NCBI RefSeq assembly: GCF_026127265.1
Contig: NZ_WWFG01000001.1
Span: 248,001 to 312,000, forward strand
Source: Nostoc sp. KVJ3
GTDB taxonomy: Bacteria; Cyanobacteriota; Cyanobacteriia; Cyanobacteriales; Nostocaceae
Length of the DNA stretch: 64,000 nt
Reading direction: 5' to 3'
Within the stretch, counting starts at the first letter, position 1. The number at the start of each line of letters is the position of its first letter. The notes under the pieces were generated by a model. That model ran no database searches. It worked only from the letters and a program-made list of their open reading frames with translations, and was not told the origin of the DNA. Below are positions 33,890 to 41,971 of the stretch, piece after piece. The translations under genes and the position numbers were made by a program.

Positions 33890-35959
33890 ATGGAACAAAA
33901 AAAACACCCTAATATTACTGTAGCTAGGGTTTTGTCTGCTTTTAAAACTAAGATTTTTTTATTAATCTGCGTTTTTATCCTTAGTGCTTTTGGTATTGTG
34001 TTATCAAATTGGTTGACGACAAACCAAACAGCCTTCGCACAAGTTGATATCTTACAACCGGCTCCTACTCAACCACTAGGCTATTACGACTATTTTGGTA
34101 AACTCCTCAGCCCCCAAGAAGCATCACAACTTGTTGCCAGTAAAGGACTTAATCCTAAAGACCCTATTTCTTATGAAAAGATAGGCGCAGTTCATATTAC
34201 TAAAGAATTGATTGCCCAAGGTGAAGATATATTTTTCAATCGACCTGTAGGCGATTTATTTGGCTTGCAAGGTGTGTTTGGTCTTGGACAAGGTTCAGCC
34301 ATTCTTTCTGATGAAATTACCGCAGCAATTACTAATTTACGCGGTCAGCCAACCAATAACTTAAAAATTGTCTTGCAGAAAGATATCCCTATAGGTAGTC
34401 GAATTTTACGAAAAGGTACAGCCATAAATACAGGCTTAAAGCTAGAAAAAGGATCGATTGCTCCCATAGGAACGACAGCAAATGGGCAAAGTACCTGTGC
34501 ATTTTGCCATGCTTCTATTTCCAAAGAAGGTAAACGTCTTCCTGGTGTAGCAAATGGTGAAATAGCCTTTCCGATATTTCTAGGTTTAGCACCAAATTCA
34601 TCTGCTGCTTTCTCACGCACCAAACTCAATCCCTTAGATCCAAAATACCAAGGCAATGGCAAAACTATTATTGACAGTAAAGGCAATTTAGTAAAATTGC
34701 CCGATCCTCAAAAGTTTGAAAAGGCTTTTGATGATATTTTATGGCAATTACCTTTTGGTAATTTTGAAAGTTCCACAGATGGGATTAAAAATACCACTCA
34801 AATTCCCAACAATTTCACCTTTAAAACTCATCCCTATACTGCCTCTGGAGAAGCTGCTATTGGCCCGTTTGCTGGATTGAGTGCTTTCAACAGTGCTGTT
34901 CACTCTTCAGAAACAAACATCCTTGCATCATACGAACTAATTGCCAAAACTCTCAATATTGACCCAGAAGTATATCTAGGTACTGCTCTTCAAAATGCTG
35001 CGGACGAAAGAATACGTTTCCCAGAAGGTGTTAAACCCTCAGTATGGTTGCGGACAATTGCACCGGATGCTAGTCGAGCAGAGTTACAAGATCAAGTTGT
35101 TGCTCCTGGTGTAGGTAACTATCCAGATTTGAAACCCAACTTGTTGACAGCTAATGGACTAATTTTTAGTCCCCCGACTGGCAATCCTTTAGATAATGCC
35201 AGTGGCAAGTTCTTGTTTGCGAATAACGCCATGTCTGCTTATCAAAATAGCTTAGTACCACCAGCTAACAAGACTCCTGAAAACTGGCAAGCACTTAATA
35301 ATAATTCAGTTAAACGTGGGGCGAAAGTGTTTGAAAAGGCTAATTGTGCAACTTGCCATATTCCCCCCTTCTTCACTGACAACAAAGTTTACCCAGTTGA
35401 GAAAATTGGTACTAATCCAGCCCGCGCCCAGTCTCGCTTGGCACTGGTGAAATTCTTAGTACCTGCCAAGCTATACAGTTTCAATAATCCTGTTCCCATA
35501 CCTGCTGATGCAAAAGTGTTGGATGTCCCAACCCCAGGTATTTCTGATAGCCCCATTAATCAACTACCAAATGGTGGTTACAAAACTACTCCCTTACGTG
35601 GCCTTTATTTAAACCCGCCCTATTTACATGATGGTGGTGTCGCAGTACGGGCTGGTAGTTTAAAATTTGACTCTAAGGGCGATTTCACTATTGTTGATTC
35701 TACTGGGTTAGGATTGCCTGGCACTCTACGCCAAAGCATACCAGCCGATGCTGTTAGCAGTTTACGGGCTTTAGTCGATCGGGAACTTCGTGCTAAAGTC
35801 ATCAAAGCTAACAAAGCCGATCCAGACTTAGTAAGTAGTAACCTTGATGGTACAGGTCATGAATTTTATGTAGACCGTCAAGCTGGATTTAATTGTAAAC
35901 AGCAAACAGACCTGGTTAATTTCTTATTGGCGCTTGATGACAACCCTGGTAGCTTTTAA
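33890..35959 (+). CDS. Secreted di-heme c-type cytochrome (cytochrome c peroxidase/MauG/RoxA-like)
   Basis: 689 residues from the ATG at 33890; an upstream TTG would add 24 unlikely residues. An N-terminal membrane/signal segment (IFLLICVFILSAFGIVLSNW) ends near AFAQ. Two heme-binding CxxCH motifs are seen: CAFCH (near 203) and CATCH (near 486, followed by IPPFF). The C-terminal block TTPLRGLYLNPPYLHDGGVA is the conserved end of the bacterial di-heme peroxidase superfamily. The length (~690) is far above classical CcpA (~350) and close to RoxA-type rubber oxygenases, so substrate oxidation rather than peroxide removal is possible. Its location would be periplasmic or lumenal. It is a single gene; a perfect stem-loop follows the stop. 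The function is not resolved beyond the superfamily. Confidence 0.8.
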   Translation: MEQKKHPNITVARVLSAFKTKIFLLICVFILSAFGIVLSNWLTTNQTAFAQVDILQPAPTQPLGYYDYFGKLLSPQEASQLVASKGLNPKDPISYEKIGAVHITKELIAQGEDIFFNRPVGDLFGLQGVFGLGQGSAILSDEITAAITNLRGQPTNNLKIVLQKDIPIGSRILRKGTAINTGLKLEKGSIAPIGTTANGQSTCAFCHASISKEGKRLPGVANGEIAFPIFLGLAPNSSAAFSRTKLNPLDPKYQGNGKTIIDSKGNLVKLPDPQKFEKAFDDILWQLPFGNFESSTDGIKNTTQIPNNFTFKTHPYTASGEAAIGPFAGLSAFNSAVHSSETNILASYELIAKTLNIDPEVYLGTALQNAADERIRFPEGVKPSVWLRTIAPDASRAELQDQVVAPGVGNYPDLKPNLLTANGLIFSPPTGNPLDNASGKFLFANNAMSAYQNSLVPPANKTPENWQALNNNSVKRGAKVFEKANCATCHIPPFFTDNKVYPVEKIGTNPARAQSRLALVKFLVPAKLYSFNNPVPIPADAKVLDVPTPGISDSPINQLPNGGYKTTPLRGLYLNPPYLHDGGVAVRAGSLKFDSKGDFTIVDSTGLGLPGTLRQSIPADAVSSLRALVDRELRAKVIKANKADPDLVSSNLDGTGHEFYVDRQAGFNCKQQTDLVNFLLALDDNPGSF

Positions 35960-35994
35960 CTGGAGCTGATACTGCAATCCGTTAGTGGAATATT

Positions 35995-36029
35995 GCCACA
36001 GCTTGCCAACAATATTGCCAAGCTGTGGC
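35995..36029 (+). terminator. Stem-loop after the di-heme cytochrome gene
   Basis: gccacagcttg (35995-36005) pairs perfectly with caagctgtggc (36019-36029), loop 13 bases, 36 bases after the stop. There is no T-run, so it may be an atypical terminator or a processing/repeat structure. Confidence 0.5.
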
Positions 36030-36084
36030 TACTCTAGCTGTATACGCTTGATAATGAAGGTAAATCTTATCTTCATATAAGTTT

Positions 36085-36864
36085 ATGTTCTTAACTTGGT
36101 TAGACAGCAACTCTTGGTTACTGGAAATCGGCGGGAAACGGATACTAATTGACCCTTGGCTGGTTGGTTCGTTAATTTTCAGCAATTTGGATTGGTTATT
36201 CAAAGGTTCGCGATCGCAAAATCGCCCCATACCAGATAATATCGATTTAATCTTGCTATCTCAAGGTTTAGAAGACCATGCTCACCCACCAACGCTTCAG
36301 GTACTCGACCACAGCATCAAGGTTGTAGCTTCTCCCAATGCAGCGAAGGTGGTACAGCAATTAGATTACACCCAGGTAACAGTATTGGCTCATGGTGAAA
36401 CTTTCACTTTAAATAATCAAGTTGAAATTAAAGCTTTCCCCGGCTCTCCCATTGGCCCCACTCTGGTGGAAAATAGTTATCTCCTCAAAGAATTGGAGAG
36501 TGGTCTAACTGTATACTACGAACCTCACGGGTATCATTCTCCACAACTTCAGCAAGCTGCACCTATCGATGTAGTGATTACACCGTTTGTTGACATGACA
36601 CTACCTTTACTTGGGCCGATTATTAAAGGACAAAAGAGTGCTGTAGAAGTAGTAAAATCATTACAACCTCAAGTAATAATACCTACGGCGGCTGGTGGGG
36701 ATATAGCCTTTGAGGGATTGCTGATGAAATTCATTCAGACTAAGGGAAGTGCTGAAGAATTTCGTTCGTTACTTGAGAAAAACAATCTGGCGACGTGGGT
36801 AATTGAGCCGAAACCAGGCGATCGCTTTGAACTACCATTAGAAAAACGAGTATTAGCAATCTAA
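36085..36864 (+). CDS. MBL-fold (UlaG/YtnP-like) protein with degenerate metal site
   Basis: 259 residues, cytoplasmic. The overall pattern follows metallo-beta-lactamase-fold hydrolases of the UlaG-like group: TWLDSNSWLLEIGGKRILID, DLILLSQGLEDHAHPPTL, EIKAFPGSPIGPTLVENSYL, YYEPHGYH, DVVITPFVD, IPTAAGGD. The metal motif HxHxDH is replaced by SQGLEDHAH, so the first two His ligands are missing while the Asp-His pair is kept. Such cyanobacterial/plant homologues exist and may be non-hydrolytic or use a different site. The neighbours give no hint. The downstream gap is full of repeats. Fold assignment is good; activity is doubtful. Confidence 0.75.
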   Translation: MFLTWLDSNSWLLEIGGKRILIDPWLVGSLIFSNLDWLFKGSRSQNRPIPDNIDLILLSQGLEDHAHPPTLQVLDHSIKVVASPNAAKVVQQLDYTQVTVLAHGETFTLNNQVEIKAFPGSPIGPTLVENSYLLKELESGLTVYYEPHGYHSPQLQQAAPIDVVITPFVDMTLPLLGPIIKGQKSAVEVVKSLQPQVIIPTAAGGDIAFEGLLMKFIQTKGSAEEFRSLLEKNNLATWVIEPKPGDRFELPLEKRVLAI

Positions 36865-36893
36865 CTTTGAGAGTAGATGCCAATATAGAACCC

Positions 36894-37013
36894 AATACTG
36901 CTTGGATAAGCAGGGGAGGCAGGGGAGGCGAAACTCAACGCCAGCCGCCATTTCTCCCCCTGCTCAAGAATAGCTTGCCTCAACCAAGAAATTCCAAAAC
37001 CTACGCAGTATTG
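36894..37013. mobile_element. MITE with 11-bp target duplication atatagaaccc
   Basis: The element runs from aatactgc to gcagtattg, and its ends are inverted. atatagaaccc is found on both sides (36883-36893 and 37014-37024). The interior contains a short G-rich tract (gcaggggaggcagggg) and its inverted partner (ccccctgctc). Confidence 0.8.
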
Positions 37014-37088
37014 ATATAGAACCCATAGATATCTCCCAAAAAGAATGTAGAGACGTAGCACTGCTACGCCTCTAGAGGTGTTATGGAT

Positions 37089-37200
37089 CAATACGGTTTA
37101 GTTAAGGCTAAAACTCTTTGTTGAAGTCAGTTTTTTTTAACGAACCACAGAGACGCAGAGTACACAGAGAGAAGATAAAAACCTTAACTGAACTGTATTG
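37089..37200. mobile_element. MITE, family 'caatacggttcagttaag', with 10-bp target duplication
   Basis: The ends caatacggtttagttaagg and ccttaactgaactgtattg are inverted with two differences. tgttatggat is repeated exactly on both sides (37079-37088, 37201-37210). The interior carries the ccacagagacgcagagtaca dispersed repeat. Confidence 0.88.
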
Positions 37201-37346
37201 TGTTATGGATAACGGATATTTAATCAAAAGTATAAGTAAAAAAAATCTAAAAATCACCCGAAAATACCCTGAGAGGGCATTGCATTTTGATATCGGGAAA
37301 GGGTTTAATCAAAGGCCGATCCCTTAATTTAGAAGGCTTGAGTGTA

Positions 37347-38402
37347 ATGAAGACCCTCGCTGGATTGCTATTTGTACTTAGCTTCATGGTAGTAGCTTGC
37401 AGTCCGTCTCCAGATAAAACGGTGTCTTCCAACCCTGAAGTAACTACCGCTCCAGTTCAAGTAGGAGAGAAAAATACACAAAGTAAGCTTTTAGTTGTGA
37501 CAACAGTCGCACCTTTAACCAATATTGTGAGTAATATTGCTGGCGATCGCTTAGAAGTTAAGGGTATTATTCCAGAAGGAACCGACTCTCATACCTTTGA
37601 ACCTCGTCCCAGTGATGCTGGTTTGTTATCCAAAGCTAATTTGATTATCGCTAATGGGTTGCATTTAGAATCCCCGACAGAAAAACTAGCTAAAGCCTCA
37701 AAGCCCAAAGAAACTAAAATCTTTGAACTAGGTAGTAACACTATCACTCAAGACCAATGGCTGTTCGACTTCAGCTTTCCTAAAGCAAAGGGCGATCCCA
37801 ATCCTCATCTGTGGGTAAACCCCAAGTATGCTGAGGCTTACGCCAAACTAGCCGCCCAACAGTTAACCACCTTAGATCCGGCTGGCAAAGATTACTACGC
37901 GACTAATCTCAAAAATTATTTACAACGTCTGGATGCTTTAGACAAAGCAACACGGGAAATCGTCGCCAGTATTCCCGCCCAAAACCGTAAGCTTTTGACC
38001 TACCATGATTCTTGGGCATATTGGGCTAGAGAGTATGGTTTTCAAGTAATTGGTGCAATTCAACCTTCAGATTTCAAGGAACCATCCGCTCAAGATGTTG
38101 CCAAGCTAATTGACCAAATTCGCAAAATAGGCGTTCCAGCAATTTTTGGTTCTGAGGTCTACCCCAGCAAGGTAGAAGAACAAATTGCCCGCGAAGCGAA
38201 GGTAAAAACAGCCAATACTGCTGATGATGAGTTGCCAGGAACAGGTTCAGCGAATGCAATGGAAAACACTAATCCTGAGCATACTTATATTGGCATGATG
38301 GCTAACAATATGCGGATTATCGCCTCTAATTTGGGCGGAAATCCTAATTTAGTGAAGGACTTGAAGACTGGCAATGTTGTTGGCCCAACAGCAACTAAGT
38401 AG
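37347..38402 (+). CDS. Metal ABC transporter substrate-binding lipoprotein (Mn/Zn type, cluster A-I)
   Basis: 351 residues from the ATG at 37347. The N-terminal signal LAGLLFVLSFMVVACS has a lipobox with the Cys at about residue 19, so it is a lipoprotein in the periplasm. The TroA/ZnuA fold is seen with likely metal ligands: His in GTDSHTFEPRPSD, His in NGLHLE, His in TYHDSWAYW and acids in FGSEVYPSKV / ADDELPG. There is no His-rich loop, which favours manganese or a broad Mn/Zn/Fe role over a classical ZnuA. The ATPase and permease genes follow on the same strand, completing an importer. A MITE lies between this gene and the ATPase gene, giving a 286-base gap that may weaken co-transcription. 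Confidence 0.88.
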   Translation: MKTLAGLLFVLSFMVVACSPSPDKTVSSNPEVTTAPVQVGEKNTQSKLLVVTTVAPLTNIVSNIAGDRLEVKGIIPEGTDSHTFEPRPSDAGLLSKANLIIANGLHLESPTEKLAKASKPKETKIFELGSNTITQDQWLFDFSFPKAKGDPNPHLWVNPKYAEAYAKLAAQQLTTLDPAGKDYYATNLKNYLQRLDALDKATREIVASIPAQNRKLLTYHDSWAYWAREYGFQVIGAIQPSDFKEPSAQDVAKLIDQIRKIGVPAIFGSEVYPSKVEEQIAREAKVKTANTADDELPGTGSANAMENTNPEHTYIGMMANNMRIIASNLGGNPNLVKDLKTGNVVGPTATK

Positions 38403-38421
38403 AATTAAGAAAAGAAATACA

Positions 38422-38449
38422 GCAGAATTCAGAATTCAGAATTCAGAAT
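38422..38449. repeat. Heptamer array (cagaatt x4)
   Basis: Four cagaatt heptamers in tandem just downstream of the substrate-binding protein gene. It is a short tandem heptamer repeat of the type common in Nostoc genomes. Confidence 0.85.
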
Positions 38450-38453
38450 GGGC

Positions 38454-38599
38454 TAGGGAGTGTTTTCAAACTCGAAGATCCCCCCTAACCCCCCTTAAAA
38501 AGTGGGGAAAAGAAACTCTAAAAGCCCCCCTTTTTAAGGGGGGTTGGGGGGATCTGCAAAGACTGAGGGGCTTAAAGAGAGGTTTGAAAACACGCCCTA
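38454..38599. mobile_element. MITE, family 'tagggngtgttttcaaac', within the transporter operon
   Basis: The ends tagggagtgttttcaaac and gtttgaaaacacgcccta are inverted. The interior is a strong gatcccccctaaccccccttaaaa / ttttaaggggggttgggggg-type hairpin. It separates the substrate-binding protein gene from the ATPase gene. Confidence 0.8.
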
Positions 38600-38688
38600 C
38601 GTCCCACTACGCTAACAGAAGTAAAACACACTTGATACCTGGCTTTGAGACTTAGCTTATGTACTTCACAACTTAAAATCTGCTGTAT

Positions 38689-39525
38689 ATGCAACCAATA
38701 CTTGAAGTTAGAAATTTAACCTGTGGTTATCAAACCCAGCCAGTGTTTAGCGATGTTAATTTGACCCTTTACCCTGGTCAACTCACTGGCTTAGTAGGGC
38801 CTTCTGGTAGTGGTAAAAGCACTTTAATCAGAGCGATTTTAGGGCTAGTTCCTCCTTGGGCTGGAGAAATTTGGTTTCGAGGAAAGTGTTTAAAACCAGG
38901 AGTAGCACCGCCTTTAGTGGGCTATGTGCCACAGGTGGAAACGGTGGATTGGACTTTTCCAGTTACGGCTCTAGAAGTAGTGATGATGGGGCGTTACCAA
39001 AAGCAGAAGATGCTACCTTGGTCTTCACGGCGCGATCGCCAAATTGCTAATGAACTCCTAGAGCGCGTTGGGGTTGCCCATGTTGCCCATCAACCCATCG
39101 GTAATCTCTCTGGTGGTCAACAGCAAAGGGTTTTCATTGCCCGCGCTTTAGTCGGAGAACCAGAAATAGTTCTTCTAGATGAACCCACCAGCAGTTCCGA
39201 CTTGCACGTTCAACACGAACTATTGCACCTATTGGCTGATTTGAATCAGGAAGGCTTAACAATTATCCTCTCTACCCATGACCTCAACTCAGTAGCGACA
39301 CATCTACCTTGGGTGGTATGTTTCAACCACGGTTTAATTTGCCAAGGTCAACCTATCGATGTCTTCACTCCCGCAAGTCTTGAGGAGACTTTTGGTGGAG
39401 AAATGGTAGTTTTTTACCAACAAGATCGAATCTTAATTGCTAGCGGTGATACTTCTCTACGTCATCAAATGCAAGATAACTTACCCAAAATACTGCGCCC
39501 CTCCAAATCGTCCAAGTCTGCTTAA
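38689..39525 (+). CDS. Metal ABC transporter ATP-binding protein
   Basis: 278 residues, a complete ATPase: Walker A GLVGPSGSGKSTLIRA (near 35-50), Q-loop YVPQVETVDWTFPVT, signature LSGGQQQRVFIARAL, Walker B EIVLLDEPTSS and H-loop LSTHDLNS. The VETVDW/FPVT Q-loop sequence is characteristic of Mn/Zn-family importers (MntA/ZnuC/TroB type). It powers uptake with the permease starting 18 bases downstream and the lipoprotein upstream. The D-loop reads SSSDLH, whereas most relatives have AGVD. Cytoplasmic, membrane-associated. Confidence 0.92.
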   Translation: MQPILEVRNLTCGYQTQPVFSDVNLTLYPGQLTGLVGPSGSGKSTLIRAILGLVPPWAGEIWFRGKCLKPGVAPPLVGYVPQVETVDWTFPVTALEVVMMGRYQKQKMLPWSSRRDRQIANELLERVGVAHVAHQPIGNLSGGQQQRVFIARALVGEPEIVLLDEPTSSSDLHVQHELLHLLADLNQEGLTIILSTHDLNSVATHLPWVVCFNHGLICQGQPIDVFTPASLEETFGGEMVVFYQQDRILIASGDTSLRHQMQDNLPKILRPSKSSKSA

Positions 39526-39543
39526 TATAAATAAACACTGTAT

Positions 39544-40389
39544 ATGGATTTCTTACTAGTACCCTTTCGCTACGAATTTTTTAGCCGGGCGATTTTAGTA
39601 GGCATGATGGCGGGGCTATTATGCGGCATCATGGGGGTTTATATTACAACTCGGAGAATGAGTTACATTGCCCACGGTTTATCCCATGCCATTTTGGGGG
39701 GAGCCGTGTTGAGTTATGTACTGGGTTTGAATTTCTATATTGGCTCTGGGATTTGGGGTTTTGCAGCTGCTCTGCTGATTCAATATTTGACAGGACGCAA
39801 AGTTTACTCGGATGCAGCTATTGGAATTGTAACAACTGCTAGCTTTGCTTTAGGAGTCGCTGTGATTAGCAGCTATCGCAAGTTTAGCCAAAACTTTGAA
39901 GCCGCTTTGTTTGGCAATGTGTTGGGCGTTTCCCCTAATGATTTGTGGGTGGTAACGGGTGTGACGATTGTCTTACTCAGTCTAGTTTTCTTGTTTTATC
40001 GCCCGTTGTTATTTTGGTGTTTTGACCGGGAAGTGGCTCAGGTTCATGGCGTACCTATTTTTGCAATGGATACTTTATTTGCTTTGATGTTGGCGACTTT
40101 ACTGGTGGCGACACTGAACGTTTTGGGTGTAACCCTGATTATTTCAGCAGTGGTGATCCCGGCATCAATTGCCCGATTAGTGAGCGATCGCTTTGGTTAT
40201 ATAATGATCGTCTCTGGAATTTTAGGAGCTGCGATTTCCTTTGTCGGTATCTACCTCAGCTACTACCTTGACATTGCCTCTGGAGCTAGTGTAGTCCTAC
40301 TTTCAAGTGCTATATTTGCTTGCGTGTTGCTTACCAGGAACCTGCAAGGACAACATAAACGCCGTCTCCCTATAAAACACCTCCCTTAG
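39544..40389 (+). CDS. Metal ABC transporter permease (ABC-3 family)
   Basis: 281 residues, about 8-9 membrane helices. The ABC-3 hallmarks are ILVGMMAGLLCGIMGVYITT near the N-terminus, MSYIAHGLSHAILGGAVLSY, and the conserved VLGVTLIISAVVIPASIARL. It forms the channel of the Mn/Zn-type importer with the ATPase upstream (18-base gap). The stop codon TAG (40387-40389) falls inside the left end of the MITE at 40385-40601, so the last residue(s) and the stop come from, or coincide with, the element; the basic tail QGQHKRRLPIKHLP may have been altered by that insertion. Confidence 0.92.
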   Translation: MDFLLVPFRYEFFSRAILVGMMAGLLCGIMGVYITTRRMSYIAHGLSHAILGGAVLSYVLGLNFYIGSGIWGFAAALLIQYLTGRKVYSDAAIGIVTTASFALGVAVISSYRKFSQNFEAALFGNVLGVSPNDLWVVTGVTIVLLSLVFLFYRPLLFWCFDREVAQVHGVPIFAMDTLFALMLATLLVATLNVLGVTLIISAVVIPASIARLVSDRFGYIMIVSGILGAAISFVGIYLSYYLDIASGASVVLLSSAIFACVLLTRNLQGQHKRRLPIKHLP

Positions 40390-40601
40390 AGGATGTTTGA
40401 AAATTCCTCTCATTGGTAGCAAAACATTTCAGATCCCCCTAAATCCACGCCACGTGCTTCAAGTCGGGGAACCCGCCCAACGCAGTGGCTTCCCTTAAAA
40501 AGGGGGACTTTTATTCCAATTCCCCCCTTTTTAAGGGGGGTTAGGGGGGATCTCTAAGTGCCTAAAATCATACCCAAATACTTTTCAAACAACCTCTTAG
40601 C
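40385..40601. mobile_element. MITE, family 'ttagaggttgtttgaaaag'
   Basis: The ends cttagaggatgtttgaaaa and cttttcaaacaacctcttag are inverted. The interior has a gatccccctaaatcc / ttaggggggatc hairpin and gcagtggc palindromic modules. It is related to the outer element at 20916-21297 and abuts the right end of the tnpB element. Confidence 0.8.
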
Positions 40602-40604
40602 AAG

Positions 40605-40760
40605 AGTTTGTCCAATTTAGTTGTCGGATTAGCTGCTTGAGATTTTCTGGATTGTGACAACTCTCACCGCTAACTGCTTTTCAGTTAGCGGGAGCATCTC
40701 AGATTCACAAATGAGACTTGCTGCTTCGTAGGCTGGGTATCCCCTAAGCCTCCACAGCCA
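40605..40760 (-). ncRNA. Candidate omega RNA (TnpB guide RNA scaffold) at the tnpB 3' end
   Basis: On the minus strand the end of tnpB runs into a perfect 10-bp hairpin (ccgctaactg / cagttagcgg, 40667-40691, five-base loop) that overlaps the stop codon, followed by tgagagttgtcacaatccag. In IS200/IS605 elements the guide RNA comes from the tnpB 3' end and right end, so this is where it would be. The exact ends and the target-adjacent motif cannot be set from one copy. Confidence 0.35.
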
Positions 40761-41937
40761 GGAATCGGTAGTCCAACCGATCCACGTTTCAAAAGATTCA
40801 ATGCGGCGTTCCAGTCGCGGTCAATGACCAATCCACAAGAACAACTATGAACACGGACGGCCATTGTTTTTTCAACTCTTTCACCACAACTCGAACAATT
40901 AATACTCGTGCCTCTAGGGTCAACTCCAAGTGTCAGCTTGCCGCGTTTTACCGCTACTGCTTGCATGATTTCCAGGAACGTACCCCACGCAACATCTAGT
41001 ATTGACTTAGCTAATCGTGTTCTAGCTAATCCTCTAATGTTCAAGGTTTCAAAAACAATCAAATCGTATGAGTTAACTAACCAATGAGCTACATGATAAT
41101 GAAACTCTTTTCTTTGCCGAGCAACGTGCAAATGAAGCTTTGCAACTTTATTGGATTGCTTGCTGTGATTGTTAGATCCTTTGACTTTACGTGCAAGTTT
41201 GCGCTGTTGACGGGCTAATTTTGATTGTGACGAACGATAATACTGCGGCACTTCAATACTTTGTCCATCAGCAGTGGTTAAAAACTTTTCTAAACCTACA
41301 TCTATGCCAGTAACAGTTGTGATTTCATCAATAGATAAAGTATCGGGAACAGTCTTGTCTTCTAAAGAAAAACTACAATACCATCCATCAGCTTTAACAA
41401 GAATCGTCGCCTGTTTAATCTCAAAACCGTCTGGAATTGGCCGATGTAAGACAACCTCAATCTCACCAATCTTGGATAATTTGAGAATATTACCTGTTAG
41501 GTGTGCAGGTGTGCGCCAGCTTTGGGTGAATTAACACGGGGGAATGTAAACGAACTTATATCACCACGCTTTTTAAAACGTGGTCTTCCTCCTCGCTTGC
41601 CTTTTTTGTCAGGTGTTAACCATCGTTTCCACGCCTTGTCCAACCGCATTAAATTTTGTTGTTGGCAGTCGGCATAAATGTTTTTGTAATCGGGGAATAG
41701 CTCTTTGGTTTGCTTGAGGTTGCTTGCTTGTGTATAGTAATCTGCTTTATCTGGTATCTTTCCAATTGGTTCAGAAACTAAGCTACATCGGTCAATCTGC
41801 GATCTTGTACGTCTTAGCCAGTTCAACCTTTCCCCTAGTGCGTAGTTCCAATGGCGACGCAGCAACTCGCCCCAAGATTCAAGAATGACAACTTGTTCGG
41901 GAGTAGGGTTGAGTTTGAACTGATAAGTTAGTAGCAT
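40685..41937 (-). pseudogene. tnpB: IS200/IS605-family TnpB (IS1341 type), disrupted by an 8-bp tandem duplication
   Basis: The N-terminal frame (MLLTYQFKLNPTPEQVVI, from 41937) reads to FTFPRVNSPKAGAHLHT and then stops. The remainder is open in another frame: PAHLTGNILKLSKIGEIEVV, RuvC-I GIDVGLEKFLTTADG, RuvC-II FETLNIRGL, the zinc ribbon CSSCGERVEKTM ... CSCG, and RuvC-III DRDWNAALNLL. The break is exactly a doubled aggtgtgc (+ strand 41499-41506 and 41507-41514); removing one copy restores a continuous 414-residue protein with all three RuvC acids. TnpB is an RNA-guided nuclease of IS605-type elements. No tnpA is present. The frameshift makes it inactive unless translational slippage occurs. 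The 3' hairpin overlaps the stop. Confidence 0.92.
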
Positions 41938-41946
41938 AGAACTATT

Positions 41947-41965
41947 GTACAGCATTATTCCGTAC
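41947..41965. promoter_or_regulatory. Possible RHH operator between tnpB and the RHH gene
   Basis: gtacagcattattccgtac has GTAC half-sites at both ends (41947-41950, 41962-41965) within the 34-base divergent gap. Autoregulation by the adjacent RHH protein is inferred only from position. Confidence 0.3.
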
Positions 41966-41971
41966 TTTTGT

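Larger units (their letters stand above)
36865..37346. other. Repeat-rich gap before the metal importer operon
   Basis: 482 bases with two MITEs (36894-37013 and 37089-37200), a gtagagacgtagcactgctacg-type palindrome between them (about 37048-37075), and about 145 bases of unique AT-rich DNA before the substrate-binding protein gene. No Zur-type dyad (TGATAAT-n-ATTATCA) is visible. Confidence 0.6.

Noticed and set aside
38374..38655. 93-residue ORF after the substrate-binding protein gene
   Set aside because: It is made of cagaatt heptamers and the MITE hairpin at 38454-38599.
41274..41534. 86-residue plus-strand ORF within tnpB
   Set aside because: Antisense shadow in the second-frame part of tnpB; the minus strand there encodes the RuvC-I region.
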